Assembly: GCA_945865535.1 (NCBI GenBank)
Contig: CAMBDW010000012.1
Location: 1-50,775 of the forward strand
DNA length: 50,775 nt
Reading direction: 5' to 3'
Source: Chryseobacterium gleum
GTDB lineage: Bacteria > Bacteroidota > Bacteroidia > Flavobacteriales > BACL11
A program made the position numbers and the translations under genes. Shown here one piece after another: positions 28,054-39,845 of this stretch. The notes beneath the pieces were generated by a model, which ran no database searches, was not told the origin of the DNA, and was given only the letters and a program-made list of their open reading frames with translations. Positions within the stretch are counted from its first letter, which is position 1; the number at the start of each line of letters is the position of its first letter.

Positions 28054-29684
28054 TTCAATACAATCACCCGATCTCCTTCATACCAAGTTTTATAATTGGT
28101 ACTATACAATTTTTCAATTGCATTACGCTTAATCTTCATAGTAGGAGTCAGCAGTCTATTCTCTACTGTCCATTCTTCTTTAACGATCACAAAATTATGA
28201 ATTTTCTCATGGCTGTCCAATTTAGGATTTACAACTTCTAAAGTTGTAGTTAGAGAAAAAATTAAATCTTCTTTACTTTTTCTCTTTCCTCTTTCTGATA
28301 AAACAACAATAGCAATTGGCTGAGGCAATTCAGTGCCAACAACACAAACTTGCTCAATATTTTTATTTGCTGAAAGTCTCATCTCGAGAGGAGATGGAGC
28401 AACATATTTTCCTTTACTTGTTTTAAATAAATCCTTAACTCTACCCGTAATGGTTAAAAATCCATTGGCATCAATTGCGCCCTCATCACCAGTATACAAC
28501 CATCCATCAATTATGGTTTTATTTGTTTCTTCCTCCATTTTGTAATAACCATCCATCAAAGCGTCATGCTTTATCAAAATTTCTTTTTCCTCTGAAAGTT
28601 TAACATCACATAAAGGCAATGCTTGCCCTACTGAACCAATCTTGATTTTATTTTTAAAACTTACATGAGAATAACACGTATTTTCTGTCATAGCATAAGC
28701 CTCTTGAATATTTATTCCTAAACGAGCAAACCATTTAATAAGTGCAACGGGCGTTGGTGCTGCACCAGTAAAAATATTGTTTGCTTTACTAAGTCCTAAT
28801 CCTTTTTGAATTTTCTTTTTTATTAAAGAAGAAATCAAAGGGATACTTAATAAAATATTTAATTTCTTCTGAGGTAATTTTGTTAAAATTCCTTGTTGAA
28901 ACTTTGTCCAAATTCTTGGTACCCCTAGAAATACAGTTGGTGATACCTCTACTAAATTACTTGAAAAAGTCTCCAAACTCTCAGCAAAAAATACTCTTCC
29001 TCCACTATACAAACTTCCCATTTGGACTAATAATCGTTCTGCAATATGACACAATGGCAAATATGAAAAAAAAGATTCTTCTTTTAAAGATAAAACATTT
29101 ACAGCATTAGTAGTGGAAAATGAAAAGTTGTAAAACTTGTGCATCACTCCTTTGGGATTTCCTGTTGTGCCTGAAGTATAAATAATAGTTGCCAGTTCTT
29201 TTTCTTCTCTTATAACATTCTCAGCAAGTGGAGTTGTATTTTTTGTTAGCTCATCCCATCTTGGATAATCCTCAGTATAAAATGGGAAGGAAATACACTG
29301 TATATCAGAGGGAACTCCTATCTTCATATCAGTATAATTATCTAATTTACCAACAAATAATAATTTGGCTTCAGAATGATTTAGAATTTTCTCTAATGTT
29401 TCTGAATTCAAATTAGGATACAAAGGGACAGATACATGGCCACTCATCATTATTGCCATATCTGCCATCATCCAGTGAGAACAATTCTTTGATAAAAGAG
29501 CGATTCTACTACCACTTGCTAAATCCAAAGATTTTAAATAAGCAGCCATTTTCCTTACTTCTATTCCAAATTCTTTCCAAGTCCAATTGTGCCAAACCCC
29601 ATTAATAGGTTGCGATAAATAAATTTCATTAGGTTTAATTTGCTCCCATTTATAGAGCATTTCAAGAGGAGATAAATAAGTCAT
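28050..29684 (-). CDS. AMP-binding long-chain acyl-CoA synthetase
   Basis: A 544-residue member of the acyl-adenylate-forming family. The phosphate-binding loop YTSGTTGNPKG is at residues 169-179; 'AYAMTENTCYSH' and 'GWLYTGDEG' plus 'GRVKDLFKTSKGKYVAP' give the adenylate and hinge motifs. It activates a fatty acid with ATP and joins it to CoA. The protein is somewhat shorter than typical 590-residue FACS enzymes of Bacteroidota, so chain-length preference is uncertain. It is a single gene, convergent with the exported protein gene and sharing overlapping stop codons. Confidence 0.9.
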   Translation of the reverse strand: MTYLSPLEMLYKWEQIKPNEIYLSQPINGVWHNWTWKEFGIEVRKMAAYLKSLDLASGSRIALLSKNCSHWMMADMAIMMSGHVSVPLYPNLNSETLEKILNHSEAKLLFVGKLDNYTDMKIGVPSDIQCISFPFYTEDYPRWDELTKNTTPLAENVIREEKELATIIYTSGTTGNPKGVMHKFYNFSFSTTNAVNVLSLKEESFFSYLPLCHIAERLLVQMGSLYSGGRVFFAESLETFSSNLVEVSPTVFLGVPRIWTKFQQGILTKLPQKKLNILLSIPLISSLIKKKIQKGLGLSKANNIFTGAAPTPVALIKWFARLGINIQEAYAMTENTCYSHVSFKNKIKIGSVGQALPLCDVKLSEEKEILIKHDALMDGYYKMEEETNKTIIDGWLYTGDEGAIDANGFLTITGRVKDLFKTSKGKYVAPSPLEMRLSANKNIEQVCVVGTELPQPIAIVVLSERGKRKSKEDLIFSLTTTLEVVNPKLDSHEKIHNFVIVKEEWTVENRLLTPTMKIKRNAIEKLYSTNYKTWYEGDRVIVLN

Positions 29685-29843
29685 AATTGTAAGTTTCAGA
29701 TTGCTAAAAATAAGGATTTTTAAATAATCTTATAGGTATGTATACCAATTTGAAATATTTTACGAAAAGAGCTCATAAAAACTAAGAAATTAAGAAGAGA
29801 AATAGCAACTAAATTAATTGAAGAAAAACAATATTGCTTTTAG

Positions 29844-29851
29844 TATCTTTA
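29844..29851 (+). promoter_or_regulatory. -7-like element 4 nt before the helicase ATG
   Basis: TATCTTTA, one mismatch from TAnnTTTG, is followed by GCCA and then the ATG at 29856. The geometry is identical to the boxes at 2216-2223 and 33693-33700 and predicts a leaderless mRNA. Confidence 0.45.
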
Positions 29852-29855
29852 GCCA

Positions 29856-31067
29856 ATGAATTTTACAACATTTAAATTCGGTAACGAATTGCAAGAAGGA
29901 CTAGATATAATGGGATTTGATAAAGCGACCCCAATACAAGAACAAGCCATACCAATTATACAAGAAGGAAGAGATTTAATAGCTTGTGCACAAACAGGAA
30001 CAGGAAAAACAGCTGCTTTTGTACTACCTATTCTAGATAAACTAACAAAAATACATCCTAGCAATAAAGTAAAAGCTATTATTATTGCTCCAACTAGAGA
30101 GCTAGCTAAACAAATTGATATGCAAATTGAAGGGTTTGCCTATTTTACCAATTCATCATCCTATCCAATATATGGAGGAGGAACAGGAGTTGAATTTGAC
30201 AACCAAAAACAAGCGCTTAAAAAGGGAGCTGATATAATTATTTGTACACCAGGAAGGCTACTTGCGCATTTGGATTTTGATTATTTTGATACTTCAGCAG
30301 TAGAGTTTTTAATTTTAGATGAAGCGGATAGAATGTTGGATATGGGTTTTTATGATGATATCATAACCATAACTAAACAGTTGCCTAAAAAAAGACAAAC
30401 ACTTATGTTTTCGGCAACTATGCCTTCTAAAATTAGAGAGTTAGCAACTAAGTTATTAAAAAATCCTGCAAGTATCAGCTTAGCAATTTCCAAGCCTGCA
30501 GCTGGAATTACCCAAACAGCTTATATGTGCCATGATAGTCAAAAAGTGAATTTGGTAAGAGAAATTTTAAGAGCAAAAGGCAAGGACATAAGTCATGTAC
30601 TGATTTTTGCATCTAGTATAAAAAGCGTTAGAGAAATAAAAAAAACACTTACTAAAGCTGGAATGAGAGCATCTGAAATGCATTCGGGATTGGAGCAAGA
30701 ACAAAGAGAAGAAACAATTAGAGATTTTAAAAGTAAAAAAATCCGAATATTAGTAGCTACTGATATCTTATCTAGAGGAATTGATATTAAAGGAATTGAA
30801 CTTGTAATAAATTATGAAGTACCTCATGATGCAGAAGATTATGTACACAGAATTGGAAGAACAGCAAGAGCAGATAGCACGGGAGAAGCCATAACTTTTA
30901 TAAATCCTAAGCAAGTTCGGGATTTTATGGATATTGAAAAACTAATTGAGAAAGAAGTGCCGAAATTGAATTTACCTCAAGGATTTGAAACAGCACCAGA
31001 ATATCAAATAGTGCCTAAAGAGAAGAAGAAAAAAAAGTGGCAAAATTTTAAAAAGAAAGCCACCTAA
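29856..31067 (+). CDS. DEAD-box RNA helicase (RhlE-like)
   Basis: A 403-residue helicase with all family motifs: Q-motif 'GFDKATPIQEQAIP', Walker A AQTGTGKT at 45-52, DEAD at 155-158, SAT at 186-188, 'ATDILSRGIDIKGI' and 'HRIGRTAR'. The C-terminus is Lys-rich ('KEKKKKKWQNFKKKAT'), which helps RNA binding. RhlE-type helicases act in ribosome assembly or mRNA turnover. It is probably followed on the same transcript by the small HExxH protein gene 44 nt downstream. Confidence 0.95.
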   Translation: MNFTTFKFGNELQEGLDIMGFDKATPIQEQAIPIIQEGRDLIACAQTGTGKTAAFVLPILDKLTKIHPSNKVKAIIIAPTRELAKQIDMQIEGFAYFTNSSSYPIYGGGTGVEFDNQKQALKKGADIIICTPGRLLAHLDFDYFDTSAVEFLILDEADRMLDMGFYDDIITITKQLPKKRQTLMFSATMPSKIRELATKLLKNPASISLAISKPAAGITQTAYMCHDSQKVNLVREILRAKGKDISHVLIFASSIKSVREIKKTLTKAGMRASEMHSGLEQEQREETIRDFKSKKIRILVATDILSRGIDIKGIELVINYEVPHDAEDYVHRIGRTARADSTGEAITFINPKQVRDFMDIEKLIEKEVPKLNLPQGFETAPEYQIVPKEKKKKKWQNFKKKAT

Positions 31068-31111
31068 AATTGGATCATATGTCCAAACATAAACAAACAT
31101 TCTAAAAAAGA

Positions 31112-31867
31112 TTGAAAAAAAGATTCAAAATTACTGCTCTAGTAATAATAGGATTGCCTATCATCTACTTCTCAATTTTAGCGAATATACAGATATTATT
31201 TGATCATCATTATGAAGTCAAAAACTTCAATATCTACTCAGATTCAGAAATCAATTCTGTTGATATTCTTATTAAGAAAGTAAATGATCGATTGATTGCC
31301 TGTGAAATATATAAGGAAAATTTAAACCATAACATTTATATAATTTCATCTGAAAATAAGTTTAGGTTTTTGGCAAAAATTACTGGTTCTTCATATCCTG
31401 CACAAGGCTTTAATATCAATTATTTAAATAAAATCATTATATCCAAATCCTTTATTAGTGCAACATATAAGCAGCGCAAAGCTGCAAACAAACTTATTCC
31501 TTATTCTGCCCTTGAAGGTAATATAATAGAAGTTATATGTCACGAAATAATTCATTCGTTCGTCTATGAAAAACTTGGTGCAAAAAAGTATGCATTAATC
31601 CCATTTTGGAAACAAGAAGGTTATGCTGAATATGCTGCTAATATTTTAGAAAAAGAAAAAGATTCTTTATACAGTTTCAAAAACAGAGTTGATATATATC
31701 TTGATGATGAGTTTTGGGGAAACAATAAAGCTGTTAAAGATTATTATGAAGCTGAATTATTAGTTGAAAATCTCATTGAAAATAAGGCATTATCTTTTGA
31801 TTTATTAATGAGAGATTCAATAACTTACGACTATGCACTAAATCAACTAAAAAAACGTGAGAAATAA
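31112..31867 (+). CDS. Membrane-anchored HExxH putative metallopeptidase, TTG start
   Basis: A 251-residue protein with one N-terminal hydrophobic segment (about residues 7-29), likely a signal anchor, and an extracytoplasmic domain. H144-E145-I-I-H148 is a zinc-binding motif, and E169 or E173 in 'WKQEGYAEYAAN' would be the third ligand, a gluzincin-like arrangement. I do not recognise a named family. The frame has no ATG near its start; the ATG at 31078 leads to a stop after eight codons in another frame, so TTG at 31112 is the likely start. The role is unknown; proteolysis of an envelope protein is an inference. Confidence 0.7.
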   Translation: MKKRFKITALVIIGLPIIYFSILANIQILFDHHYEVKNFNIYSDSEINSVDILIKKVNDRLIACEIYKENLNHNIYIISSENKFRFLAKITGSSYPAQGFNINYLNKIIISKSFISATYKQRKAANKLIPYSALEGNIIEVICHEIIHSFVYEKLGAKKYALIPFWKQEGYAEYAANILEKEKDSLYSFKNRVDIYLDDEFWGNNKAVKDYYEAELLVENLIENKALSFDLLMRDSITYDYALNQLKKREK

Positions 31868-31966
31868 TTTAAACTATTTCCAAAAAACCTGAGCGGTATT
31901 ATTCAGTTTTACTAAAACATAGGCTACCCAATACGAACGCATCAACATTATCCATAAAGACTATAT

Positions 31967-33688
31967 TCACCTTTCCAAAACAGGAGCGTGATGAGGTTTT
32001 ATTCTAGCATCAATTATTGGAATAGAACACGAAAAATGTTTGTTTTTGTTTGCTGAATCTAAACCATAAATATCATAGGCAGGACTTGAACGCGTAAAAG
32101 TTACCCAAAGCCAATTAGAAAAATCTTCACTTACAAAATGAGCATCATCTACCAAAGTAATAAGTCCTATTCCTTGCATATTTTGTTTTTCTAAACAGGA
32201 TATCAGCTCCTTTATTTCTCCTTTACCTTGAACCACTAAGTTTCCGCTACTTACTAATTTAGGATTTGAAAACCCTGAAGGCAATGCTATAGAAGGTAAA
32301 ATTTCGGCTAACTTTCTTTTTACCTCTCCTGCGGCAGCCAACACAACTTTAGATCCTTCATTAAGTCCTTCCCCGCTATAGTCCAAAGTATCAATAGTTG
32401 TTTTAGTCTGAAAATGCAAATCTCTTTCCCAATCTACTCTTTCCAAAAAATGAGTGAAATAAGCCCTCTCATCATTTACATTTGGATGATCTTCATCATC
32501 ACAAATAAATAAATATTTTGCTAAACTCATTTGCCCTGTACCTAATATATGGTTTGCAATAGTCAATATTTCTTGCGGCTGCTTAGTAGGATTATAAGGA
32601 GTATATCTTTCTGATCCAATTGCTAAAAGTAAGGGATGAACCCCTGCCGCATCTACAGCATTAACCGCTTTAAGTCCAGGAATTTCTTTTTCAATTGCTT
32701 TGCCTGTAATTTCATGTATTAATGCTCCAAATTGGGAATCTTCCTGAGGAGGACGCCCAACAACTGTAAATGGCCAAATTCCATCTTTTTTAGCATAAAC
32801 CTTATGAACTCTTAAGACCGGAAAATCATGCTTTAAACTATAATAACCCAAATGATCTCCAAAGGGACCTTCAGGTTTTAAGTCATTTGGATGCAACTCT
32901 CCACAAATCACAAAATCGGCATCTGCTGAAATAGTATAGCCATCTTTCTTGGCATAGCGGAATCGTCTTTTACCTAAAACTCCTGCAAAAGAAAGTTCCG
33001 ACATCCCTTCAGGAAGTGGCATAACTGCTGAAAAACTATGTGCTGGAGGTCCTCCAACAAAAATAGAAACTTTTAAAGGCTCTCCTTTTTGATTTGCTTT
33101 TTTCTGATGTATCCCAATCCCTCTATGGAGTTGATAATGCATTCCAATTTCTTTATTTAACTCATAATCATTACCAGAGAGTTGAATTCTATACATTCCT
33201 AAATTAGAATTCATAATTCCTGGATTATCGATATCTTCTGTATAGACTTGAGGTAGCGTGATGAAAGTCCCTCCATCCTCTTTCCAACATTTTATCTGAG
33301 GCAAATCTTCAATTTTTATTTCAGAAAAACCTTTAAATCTTACTTTCTTAGGAAGGGCATAAATCCCATTTAATCCAGTTAAAAATGTTCTAAAAGGGTG
33401 CTTAAATGCTGCTATTGGATTTGTTTTAATCTCGATCAAATCTTTTACAATTTGCAAACTATCACGAAACATAAACTTGCTTCTTTCTACTGATCCAAAC
33501 AAATTAGATACCACTTTATAATTACTACCCTTAATATTTTCAAATAGAATCGCTTTTCCATTTTTAGCAAATTCATCCAAATGAATAGATGCCATTTCTA
33601 AATCAGGATTTACCTCATCAGAAACTATTTTAAGTTCTCCTTTATTATCTAAATCCGAAACACACTCTTGTAAACTTTTATAAGCCAT
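31967..33688 (-). CDS. UbiD-family (prenylated-FMN) decarboxylase
   Basis: A 573-residue protein of the UbiD family: 'KAILFENIKGSNYKVVSNLFGS' type N-terminus in pieces, 'GMYRIQLSGNDYELNKEIGMH' and 'KPEGPFGDHLGYYS' core motifs, then 'NAVDAAGVHPLLLAIGSERY'. Family members decarboxylate aromatic acids using prenylated FMN made by UbiX; in Bacteroidota a role in quinone biosynthesis is usually proposed. No ubiX partner is in the window. It lies after gltA, separated by a strong terminator, with its own candidate promoter merging into that terminator's T run. Confidence 0.9.
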   Translation of the reverse strand: MAYKSLQECVSDLDNKGELKIVSDEVNPDLEMASIHLDEFAKNGKAILFENIKGSNYKVVSNLFGSVERSKFMFRDSLQIVKDLIEIKTNPIAAFKHPFRTFLTGLNGIYALPKKVRFKGFSEIKIEDLPQIKCWKEDGGTFITLPQVYTEDIDNPGIMNSNLGMYRIQLSGNDYELNKEIGMHYQLHRGIGIHQKKANQKGEPLKVSIFVGGPPAHSFSAVMPLPEGMSELSFAGVLGKRRFRYAKKDGYTISADADFVICGELHPNDLKPEGPFGDHLGYYSLKHDFPVLRVHKVYAKKDGIWPFTVVGRPPQEDSQFGALIHEITGKAIEKEIPGLKAVNAVDAAGVHPLLLAIGSERYTPYNPTKQPQEILTIANHILGTGQMSLAKYLFICDDEDHPNVNDERAYFTHFLERVDWERDLHFQTKTTIDTLDYSGEGLNEGSKVVLAAAGEVKRKLAEILPSIALPSGFSNPKLVSSGNLVVQGKGEIKELISCLEKQNMQGIGLITLVDDAHFVSEDFSNWLWVTFTRSSPAYDIYGLDSANKNKHFSCSIPIIDARIKPHHAPVLER

Positions 33689-33692
33689 AGTT

Positions 33693-33700
33693 CAAAAATA
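33693..33700 (-). promoter_or_regulatory. -7 element for the ubiD-family gene, 4 nt before ATG
   Basis: TATTTTTG on the minus strand is followed by AACT and the ATG at 33688. It directly continues the T run of the upstream gltA terminator. Predicts a leaderless transcript. No -33 TTG is visible. Confidence 0.5.
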
Positions 33701-33724
33701 AAAAAAGGGAGTCAGATGACTCCC
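33697..33724 (-). terminator. Hairpin terminator after gltA
   Basis: GGGAGTCA (33707-33714) and TGACTCCC (33717-33724) form a perfect 8-bp stem with a 2-nt minimal spacer, so a few inner pairs would open to form the loop. A T run follows on the minus strand. It ends the gltA transcript. Confidence 0.88.
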
Positions 33725-33746
33725 CTATTTTAAAAATTAATTTCTC

Positions 33747-35033
33747 TTATCTATTTTCAATAGTAACATATTTTCTTTCCGTTGCACCAATATATATTTG
33801 TCTTGGTCTTCCAATTGGCTCATTATTTTCTCTCATTTCTTTCCATTGTGCAATCCAACCAGGAAGTCTTCCTAATGCAAACATAACCGTAAACATATCG
33901 GTTGGAATACCAAGTGCTCTATAAATTATTCCTGAATAAAAATCAACATTTGGATATAAATTTCTTGATTTAAAATACTCATCTTCTAATGCTACTTTTT
34001 CTAATTTTTTGGCAATATCCAGTACAGGATCCTCAATTTTCAGTTCTCTTAAGACATCATCAGCAGCCTTTTTAATGATAAGTGCTCTAGGATCAAAACT
34101 TTTATAAACTCTATGTCCGAATCCCATTAAAAGGAAGTTATCATTTTTATCTTTTGCTTTAGCAACATATTTTGCTACATCACCACCATCTTCCTTTATA
34201 GCTTCAAGCATTTCAATTACCTCTTGATTAGCACCACCATGACGGGGTCCCCAAAGTGCAGCAATTCCTGCAGAAATTGAAGTATATAAACTAGCATGTG
34301 AGGAACCAACAACTCTTACTGTTGAAGTTGAACAATTTTGTTCATGATCAGCATGAAGAATTAATAGCTTATCAATTGCCCGTGCAATTACAGGATTAAT
34401 TGGATCTTCATTTGTTGGCACTGAAAACATCATGTGCAAGAAATTTTCAGTATAATTTAATCTGTCTTGAGGATATACAATTGGATGACGCTTTCTATTT
34501 TTAAAACTCCATGCTGCTAGAGTTGGTAATTTTGCAATTGCTCTAATTATAGTTCCATTCACTTCTTCAGAAGAGCGATTTGGATCTAAAGATTGTGGGT
34601 AAAATGCAGTTAAAGATGACACCAATGAAGATAATACGCCCATAGGATGAGCTTTTGATGGAAAGCCATCCAAAATTGATTTTACATCCTCATGAACTAA
34701 TGAATGTTCAGAAATATTTTTTGAAAAACCATCTAATTCTTCTTGTGTTGGTAATTCACCGTAAATTAATAAAAATGCTACTTCTAAGAAGGTTGATTTC
34801 TCTGCTAATTCTTCAATTGAATAACCTCTATGTCTTAAAATTCCTTCTTCTCCATTTAAAAAAGTTATTGTACTCTCACACGATCCTGTGTTTTTAAAGC
34901 CACTATCCAAAGTTATTAAGCCAGATTGATCTCTAAGTTTACTAATGTCTAAAGCTTTCTCATTTTCCGTACCTATTATAACCGGAAGTTCATAAACCTT
35001 ACCATCATAGTGTAATTCTGCTTTCTTACTCAT
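33747..35033 (-). CDS. gltA: Citrate synthase
   Basis: A 428-residue type II-like citrate synthase. The catalytic residues are in place: H265 in 'WGPRHGG', H307 in 'GFGHRVYKSFDPR' and D364 in 'PNVDFYSGI'; 'LHADHEQNCSTSTVR' is also family-specific. It condenses oxaloacetate and acetyl-CoA at the entry of the TCA cycle. It lies 30 nt after eno, with no promoter visible between, so it is probably the last gene of a carA-eno-gltA unit ended by the hairpin at 33697-33724. Confidence 0.97.
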   Translation of the reverse strand: MSKKAELHYDGKVYELPVIIGTENEKALDISKLRDQSGLITLDSGFKNTGSCESTITFLNGEEGILRHRGYSIEELAEKSTFLEVAFLLIYGELPTQEELDGFSKNISEHSLVHEDVKSILDGFPSKAHPMGVLSSLVSSLTAFYPQSLDPNRSSEEVNGTIIRAIAKLPTLAAWSFKNRKRHPIVYPQDRLNYTENFLHMMFSVPTNEDPINPVIARAIDKLLILHADHEQNCSTSTVRVVGSSHASLYTSISAGIAALWGPRHGGANQEVIEMLEAIKEDGGDVAKYVAKAKDKNDNFLLMGFGHRVYKSFDPRALIIKKAADDVLRELKIEDPVLDIAKKLEKVALEDEYFKSRNLYPNVDFYSGIIYRALGIPTDMFTVMFALGRLPGWIAQWKEMRENNEPIGRPRQIYIGATERKYVTIENR

Positions 35034-35063
35034 TTTATCTTTTTTATTTAATCGCTAAAATAC

Positions 35064-37459
<2,396 letters not shown>

Positions 37460-37470
37460 TTTAGTTTTTA

Positions 37471-37505
37471 TAAAAAAAAGGATAAAACCTAAGCTTTACC
37501 CTTTT
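37471..37505 (-). terminator. Hairpin terminator or attenuator between rplQ and carA
   Basis: On the minus strand AAAAGGGTAAA (37505-37495) pairs with TTTATCCTTTT (37486-37476), an 11-bp stem with one G-U pair and an 8-nt loop, followed by more T residues down to 37471. It ends 12 bases before the carA ATG. It would end or attenuate the ribosomal transcript. Confidence 0.7.
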
Positions 37506-37531
37506 ATAAAATCTTAAAAAAAGCTATATAA

Positions 37532-38197
37532 CTACTCTCCTTTTTGTTCTTTATTTTCAGGGGTATCATCTTCTTCTGTATTTTCTTCTGGAGCTGGAGC
37601 AACCTCAATAGCTTCTTCAACTACAGGAGTTTCTTCTGCTTTTACTTCCTCCTCAACTACAGTTTCTTCAGCGGACGCTTCTTCAACTACAACTGCTTCT
37701 TCAACTACAACTGCTTCTTCAACTACAACAGCTTCTTCAACTACAACAGCTTCTTCAACTATAGGAGCTACGGCTTCAACCGTTTTTTTCTTAGTTCTTC
37801 TTGCTTTTTTATGTGTAGGTTTATCAGTTGTATAATCTTGATTATAATCCACTAATTCAATATATGCCATTTGAGCATTATCGCCTAATCTATTGCTTAA
37901 CTTCAGAATTCTAGTATATCCTCCTGGTCTATCTGCAATTTTTGTAGCAATATCACTAAACAACTCAGTAATAGCTTCTTTTTGTTTTAAGTAAGAAAAA
38001 ACAGTTCTTCTTGAATGTGTTGTATCTTGTTTTGATTTTGTAATCAAAGGTTCAATATATACTCTTAACGCTTTTGCTTTAGCCAAAGTAGTTTGAATTC
38101 TTTTGTGCTCAATTAATGAGCATGCCATATTAGCAAGCATTGCTTTTCTGTGTGCAGATGTCCTACTTAAGTGATTGAATTTCTTACCGTGTCTCAT
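37532..38197 (-). CDS. rplQ: 50S ribosomal protein L17 with acidic C-terminal extension
   Basis: A 221-residue protein; residues 1 to about 118 are the L17 core ('[20 protein letters not shown]', '[19 protein letters not shown]'). The remaining 100 residues are a Val/Glu/Ala-rich acidic tail with repeated VVVEEA units. L17 sits near the polypeptide exit tunnel of the large subunit. Bacterial L17 is usually about 115-130 residues, though Bacteroidota versions are often extended. The repeat units correspond to an 18-bp DNA tandem repeat. It is the last gene of the alpha operon. Confidence 0.96.
   Translation of the reverse strand: MRHGKKFNHLSRTSAHRKAMLANMACSLIEHKRIQTTLAKAKALRVYIEPLITKSKQDTTHSRRTVFSYLKQKEAITELFSDIATKIADRPGGYTRILKLSNRLGDNAQMAYIELVDYNQDYTTDKPTHKKARRTKKKTVEAVAPIVEEAVVVEEAVVVEEAVVVEEAVVVEEASAEETVVEEEVKAEETPVVEEAIEVAPAPEENTEEDDTPENKEQKGE
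37677..37766 (-). repeat. 18-bp tandem repeat in the rplQ tail
   Basis: Five units of GCTTCTTCAACTACAACT (plus strand) run from 37677 to 37766; units 1-2 and 3-4 are identical pairs and unit 5 diverges at its end. Each encodes a six-residue VVVEEA or VEEAVV step. In-frame slippage would change the tail length by six residues. Confidence 0.95.
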
Positions 38198-38219
38198 TTT
38201 CTTCTAATCTTTTATTCTT

Positions 38220-39191
38220 TTAATTATACTTTTCAGTATCATATCCGAAAGTCAGTCCTTTATCTTTTACTAACTCTTCTAATTCTGTAAGTGATTTCTT
38301 GCCAAAGTTTCTGAATTTTAACATATCCGATTTCTTGAAAGAAACCAATTCACCTAATGTAAATACCTCAGCAGTTTTTAAACAGTTTAATGCTCTAACT
38401 GACAAACCAAATTCAGTTAATTCAGTTTTTAATAACTGACGCATGTGTAATGTATCTTCATCAAATTCATCAGCAATTGCTTCTTCTAAATTAATTTTCT
38501 CATCAGAGAACAGCATGAAGTGTTGAATTAAAATTTTGGAAGCTTCAGTAAGGGCTTTCTTTGGCTCTATTGAACCATCAGTTGTAATATTTAAATTTAA
38601 TTTCTCAAAGTCGGTTTTTTGTCCAACTCTGTAATTCTCAACATTATAATTTACATTTTTAATTGGTGTAAAAATAGAATCAATAGCAATGGTGCCAATT
38701 GGCGCCTCTTCATCTATATTCTCATCAGCAGGAACATAGCCTCTTCCTTTTGCAACTGTAAATTCCATTTCAAAATTTACTAATTTATCCATCTCGCAAA
38801 TTAACTGCTCGGTATTTAAAACTTGAAAATTTGACAAACTACTTGCAATATCTGCAGCAGTTACAGTTCCACTTTTATTAACTTTTAATGTAGCCTTTTC
38901 GGATTCTACTGAATCTATTTGTTTCTTAAATCTAACTTGTTTAAGGTTTAAAATAATTTCAGTAACATCTTGAACAACACCCTCAATAGTTGAGAATTCA
39001 TGATCAACACCTTTAATTTTAATTGATGTGATTGCATACCCTTCTAAAGAAGATAGTAACACTCTTCTTAAAGCATTCCCTACTGTTAAACCAAAACCTT
39101 GTTCTAAAGGACGGAACTCAAAATTTCCTTGGTTAGCTGACTCATTAATCATTACTACCTCTTCGGGCTTTTGAAAATTTAAAATTGACAT
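38220..39191 (-). CDS. rpoA: RNA polymerase alpha subunit
   Basis: A 323-residue alpha subunit. The N-terminal dimerisation domain contains '[25 protein letters not shown]'-type sequence in the first 50 residues, and the C-terminal DNA-binding domain has '[20 protein letters not shown]' and '[14 protein letters not shown]'. It assembles core RNA polymerase. It stands between rpsD and rplQ, the usual alpha-operon order. Confidence 0.98.
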   Translation of the reverse strand: MSILNFQKPEEVVMINESANQGNFEFRPLEQGFGLTVGNALRRVLLSSLEGYAITSIKIKGVDHEFSTIEGVVQDVTEIILNLKQVRFKKQIDSVESEKATLKVNKSGTVTAADIASSLSNFQVLNTEQLICEMDKLVNFEMEFTVAKGRGYVPADENIDEEAPIGTIAIDSIFTPIKNVNYNVENYRVGQKTDFEKLNLNITTDGSIEPKKALTEASKILIQHFMLFSDEKINLEEAIADEFDEDTLHMRQLLKTELTEFGLSVRALNCLKTAEVFTLGELVSFKKSDMLKFRNFGKKSLTELEELVKDKGLTFGYDTEKYN

Positions 39192-39216
39192 ATTTATTTA
39201 TTTTTTAAATTATTTT

Positions 39217-39822
39217 TTATTTAGAGTACAACTCTACAATTACTTGTTCCTTTATATTTTCAGGAATTTGAATTCTTTCTGGAGCGATAATAACTTTACC
39301 AACTTTCGTTTCAGAATTAAACTCCAACCACTCCATTTGATTTCTATTTGCAGACACTGAAGTTGCAATTACTTCTAATAATTTTGAACGCTCACGAACG
39401 GAAACAAGATCTCCCACTTGTAACTCATATGAAGGAATATTAATATTTTCGCCATTCACCGTAATGTGATTGTGAGTTACTAACTGACGAGCAGCCCTTC
39501 TAGTAGGAGCAATTCCTAATCTAAAAACTACATTATCTAAACGCATTTCACAAAGACGTAATAAATTTTCTCCTGTTACACCTTTTCTTCTAAGGGCTTC
39601 TTTAAATAAATTAGAAAATTGCTTTTCTAAAATACCATAAGTAAATTTAGCTTTTTGTTTTTCCATTAATTGCACCCCATATGCTGACTCCTTGCCTCTT
39701 CTTTTTTGGCTCCCGTGCTGTCCTGGCCCATAGGCTTTTTTAGCTAATGCTTTATCTGGACCAAAAATTGGTTCTCCAAATCTTCTTGCAATTCTTGATG
39801 TTGGGCCTGTATATCTTGCCAT
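39217..39822 (-). CDS. rpsD: 30S ribosomal protein S4
   Basis: A 201-residue S4 with '[19 protein letters not shown]' at the start and the S4 RNA-binding domain '[20 protein letters not shown]'. It is a primary 16S rRNA binder and in many bacteria the autoregulator of this operon. No Cys-rich zinc knuckle is present in its N-terminus. Spacing to rpsK is 23 nt. Confidence 0.98.
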   Translation of the reverse strand: MARYTGPTSRIARRFGEPIFGPDKALAKKAYGPGQHGSQKRRGKESAYGVQLMEKQKAKFTYGILEKQFSNLFKEALRRKGVTGENLLRLCEMRLDNVVFRLGIAPTRRAARQLVTHNHITVNGENINIPSYELQVGDLVSVRERSKLLEVIATSVSANRNQMEWLEFNSETKVGKVIIAPERIQIPENIKEQVIVELYSK

Positions 39823-39845
39823 GTTTTCTTCTTAATATAAATTAA

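Noticed and set aside
29700-29855. Lys-rich open stretch in the gap before the RhlE-like helicase (about 29 codons, no ATG)
   Set aside because: No start codon, AT-rich composition makes such stretches common, and no match to the neighbouring gene could be recognised.
31884-31910. Possible weak terminator after the HExxH gene (CTGA...TCAG with flanking A and T)
   Set aside because: Only a 4-bp core stem with a bulge; too weak to call, although the gene must end somewhere in this gap.
37544-37855. Plus-strand open frame rich in Phe/Tyr/Asn opposite rplQ
   Set aside because: Antisense shadow of the repetitive L17 tail; composition results from the repeat.
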